Source of the DNA: an uncultured Clostridia bacterium
GTDB taxonomy: Bacteria; Bacillota; Clostridia; Oscillospirales; Oscillospiraceae
DNA: 32,487 nt
Assembly (NCBI GenBank): GCA_945948185.1
Contig: CAMFAL010000014.1
Span: 1-32,487, forward strand
Reading direction: 5' to 3'
The notes below the pieces were generated by a model. The model ran no database searches. It saw only the letters and a program-made list of their open reading frames with translations, and was not told the origin of the DNA. The translations under genes and the position numbers were made by a program. Below are positions 31,969 through 32,487 of this stretch, piece by piece (the first letter of the stretch is position 1; every line of letters begins with the position of its first letter).

Positions 31969-32014
31969 TTGACTTGTGCGCCATTGGGTACACGCGCCAG
32001 TCCGCAGGCTGGCG
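31969..32014. repeat. Relative of part of the ribosomal hairpin array
   Basis: TTGACTTGTGCGCC here matches TTGACCCGTGCGCC at 18711-18724 (12 of 14). Both continue with a short hairpin half, then CCAGT and a second hairpin; here the second stem is CGCCAG/CTGGCG (31995-32014), in the array CACCAGTGAC/GTCACTGGTG. The order and spacing are similar although stem bases differ, as in a dispersed palindromic repeat. Confidence 0.5.
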
Positions 32015-32063
32015 GGCAAATCTAAAGTGGGAATAGAATCCCTTCTTTAAGAAATTTCGATCA

Positions 32064-32280
32064 TTACCGCATCTGCTTTTCGGGCAGACAGTTCATAACC
32101 CCAACATTCAGCTCCATGAAATCTCCCAGGCACGCCGCCTTGTGGGCATAGATCTCCATACCTTTGGTAATGTCCATGCCATGATGCGGCACTTGGCAGG
32201 ATGCTCGCGCGGCGTTCCACCATGGTGACCGTCTCTCCCGCCTTTGCCATCGTCAGCGCGGCATCATGTCCTTGCTCCAT
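32064..32280 (-). pseudogene. Frameshifted remnant of a flavin/NAD-binding oxidoreductase
   Basis: The minus strand reads HDAALTMAKAGETVTMVERR from 32280, like the nucleotide-binding Rossmann segment of old-yellow-enzyme-type NADH:flavin oxidoreductases (where GCDAALELA-x-x-G-x-x-VTIVE is usual). After ILPSA the frame is lost; a neighbouring frame continues in protein-like fashion (GMDITKGMEIYAHKAACLGD, then NCLPEKQMR) to a TAA at 32064. The N-terminal flavin barrel and the GxGxxG start are missing, so it is a truncated, frameshifted fragment. The unshifted frame runs to 32047 but loses resemblance. Confidence 0.55.
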
Positions 32281-32487
32281 AGTCAGCTCTAGCTAAATCT
32301 TTAAAAAAAGCAGTCGTTGCTATCGCGAACTCCAGATCGTCGTAGTGTGCATGATTAACTATCTGTATGAAAGCCAATCTCCATAAAATTTGCATTTAGC
32401 GTTGATTTGTGTTAACCTACATCCAGAACCTCAGTGAACAGCTCCAGTAAAAACGGACAATAGACAAAAGGCCCCCTATGTAGGACA
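32281..32487. other. AT-richer right edge, no supported gene
   Basis: The base composition is clearly AT-richer than the rest. A 43-codon minus-strand frame (32264-32395) has a protein-like look (HAHYDDLEFAIATTAFF) but no ribosome site and no recognised family. The sequence may be a remnant of foreign DNA or the edge of an element outside the window. Confidence 0.35.

Noticed and set aside
31787-31993. 68-codon minus-strand frame beginning MYPMAHKS
   Set aside because: The start is a GTG inside the palindromic repeat, with no ribosome site; no family is recognised. It is left as possible decayed sequence.
32264-32395. 43-codon minus-strand frame MQILWRLAF
   Set aside because: It looks protein-like in the middle but lacks a ribosome site, overlaps the oxidoreductase remnant and sits in decayed DNA.
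1-32487. tRNA or rRNA genes
   Set aside because: No cloverleaf-like segments with a GTTCRANNC arm or rRNA-like stretches were noticed; a tRNAscan run would be the decisive test.

Overview
The window reads as chromosomal DNA of a Gram-positive, moderately GC-rich member of the Clostridia. The protein sequences most resemble the gut Oscillospiraceae (Flavonifractor/Lawsonibacter/Intestinimonas type). This placement rests on recognising families and on style (AGGAGG ribosome sites, sigma-A promoters, class A PBP with a proline-rich tail, short ChrA halves); no search was run. About 30 protein-coding genes are packed tightly on both strands, usually separated by strong hairpin terminators.

Left part (1-10.4 kb): an overlapping FHA-RodA/FtsW fusion and a class B penicillin-binding protein (minus strand, elongation/division/sporulation peptidoglycan synthesis), a lone radical SAM protein, a ketopantoate reductase homologue, an exported NodB-type polysaccharide deacetylase, and a serpin lipoprotein. 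Next comes a three-gene minus-strand cluster yqeC-yqeB-selD, the recognised signature of selenium-dependent molybdenum hydroxylase maturation.

Middle (10.4-17.4 kb): a class A penicillin-binding protein, a DUF1292 protein, a 6S RNA gene, a membrane-anchored parvulin-type peptidyl-prolyl isomerase with a promoter carrying a perfect palindrome, the tRNA t6A-cyclising enzyme TcdA, and a DUF554 membrane protein.

Ribosomal/transcription block (17.4-21.2 kb, minus strand): rpmG-secE-nusG-rplK-rplA, then a 190-bp run of six consecutive hairpins, then a consensus promoter, an L10 leader with an attenuator hairpin, and rplJ-rplL. rplL is followed at once by a terminator and a convergent gene, so rpoB/rpoC are not in their usual place.

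Right part (21.3-32.5 kb): ruvX with a two-gene chromate-transporter pair, a membrane protein fused to an E2/CAT-like acyltransferase domain whose catalytic His is replaced by Glu, an APRT-like phosphoribosyltransferase, glutamate dehydrogenase, a phosphopantetheinyl transferase, the dnaG-rpoD operon, and a TetR regulator with a perfect palindrome over its own transcription start. The last ~750 bases look degenerate: a repeat related to part of the ribosomal hairpin array, a frameshifted flavin-oxidoreductase remnant, and AT-richer sequence with no supported gene.

Most of the window is core housekeeping DNA. The best candidates for something new are the E2-like membrane protein, the serpin, the hairpin array and its dispersed relative, and several perfect palindromes at promoters.
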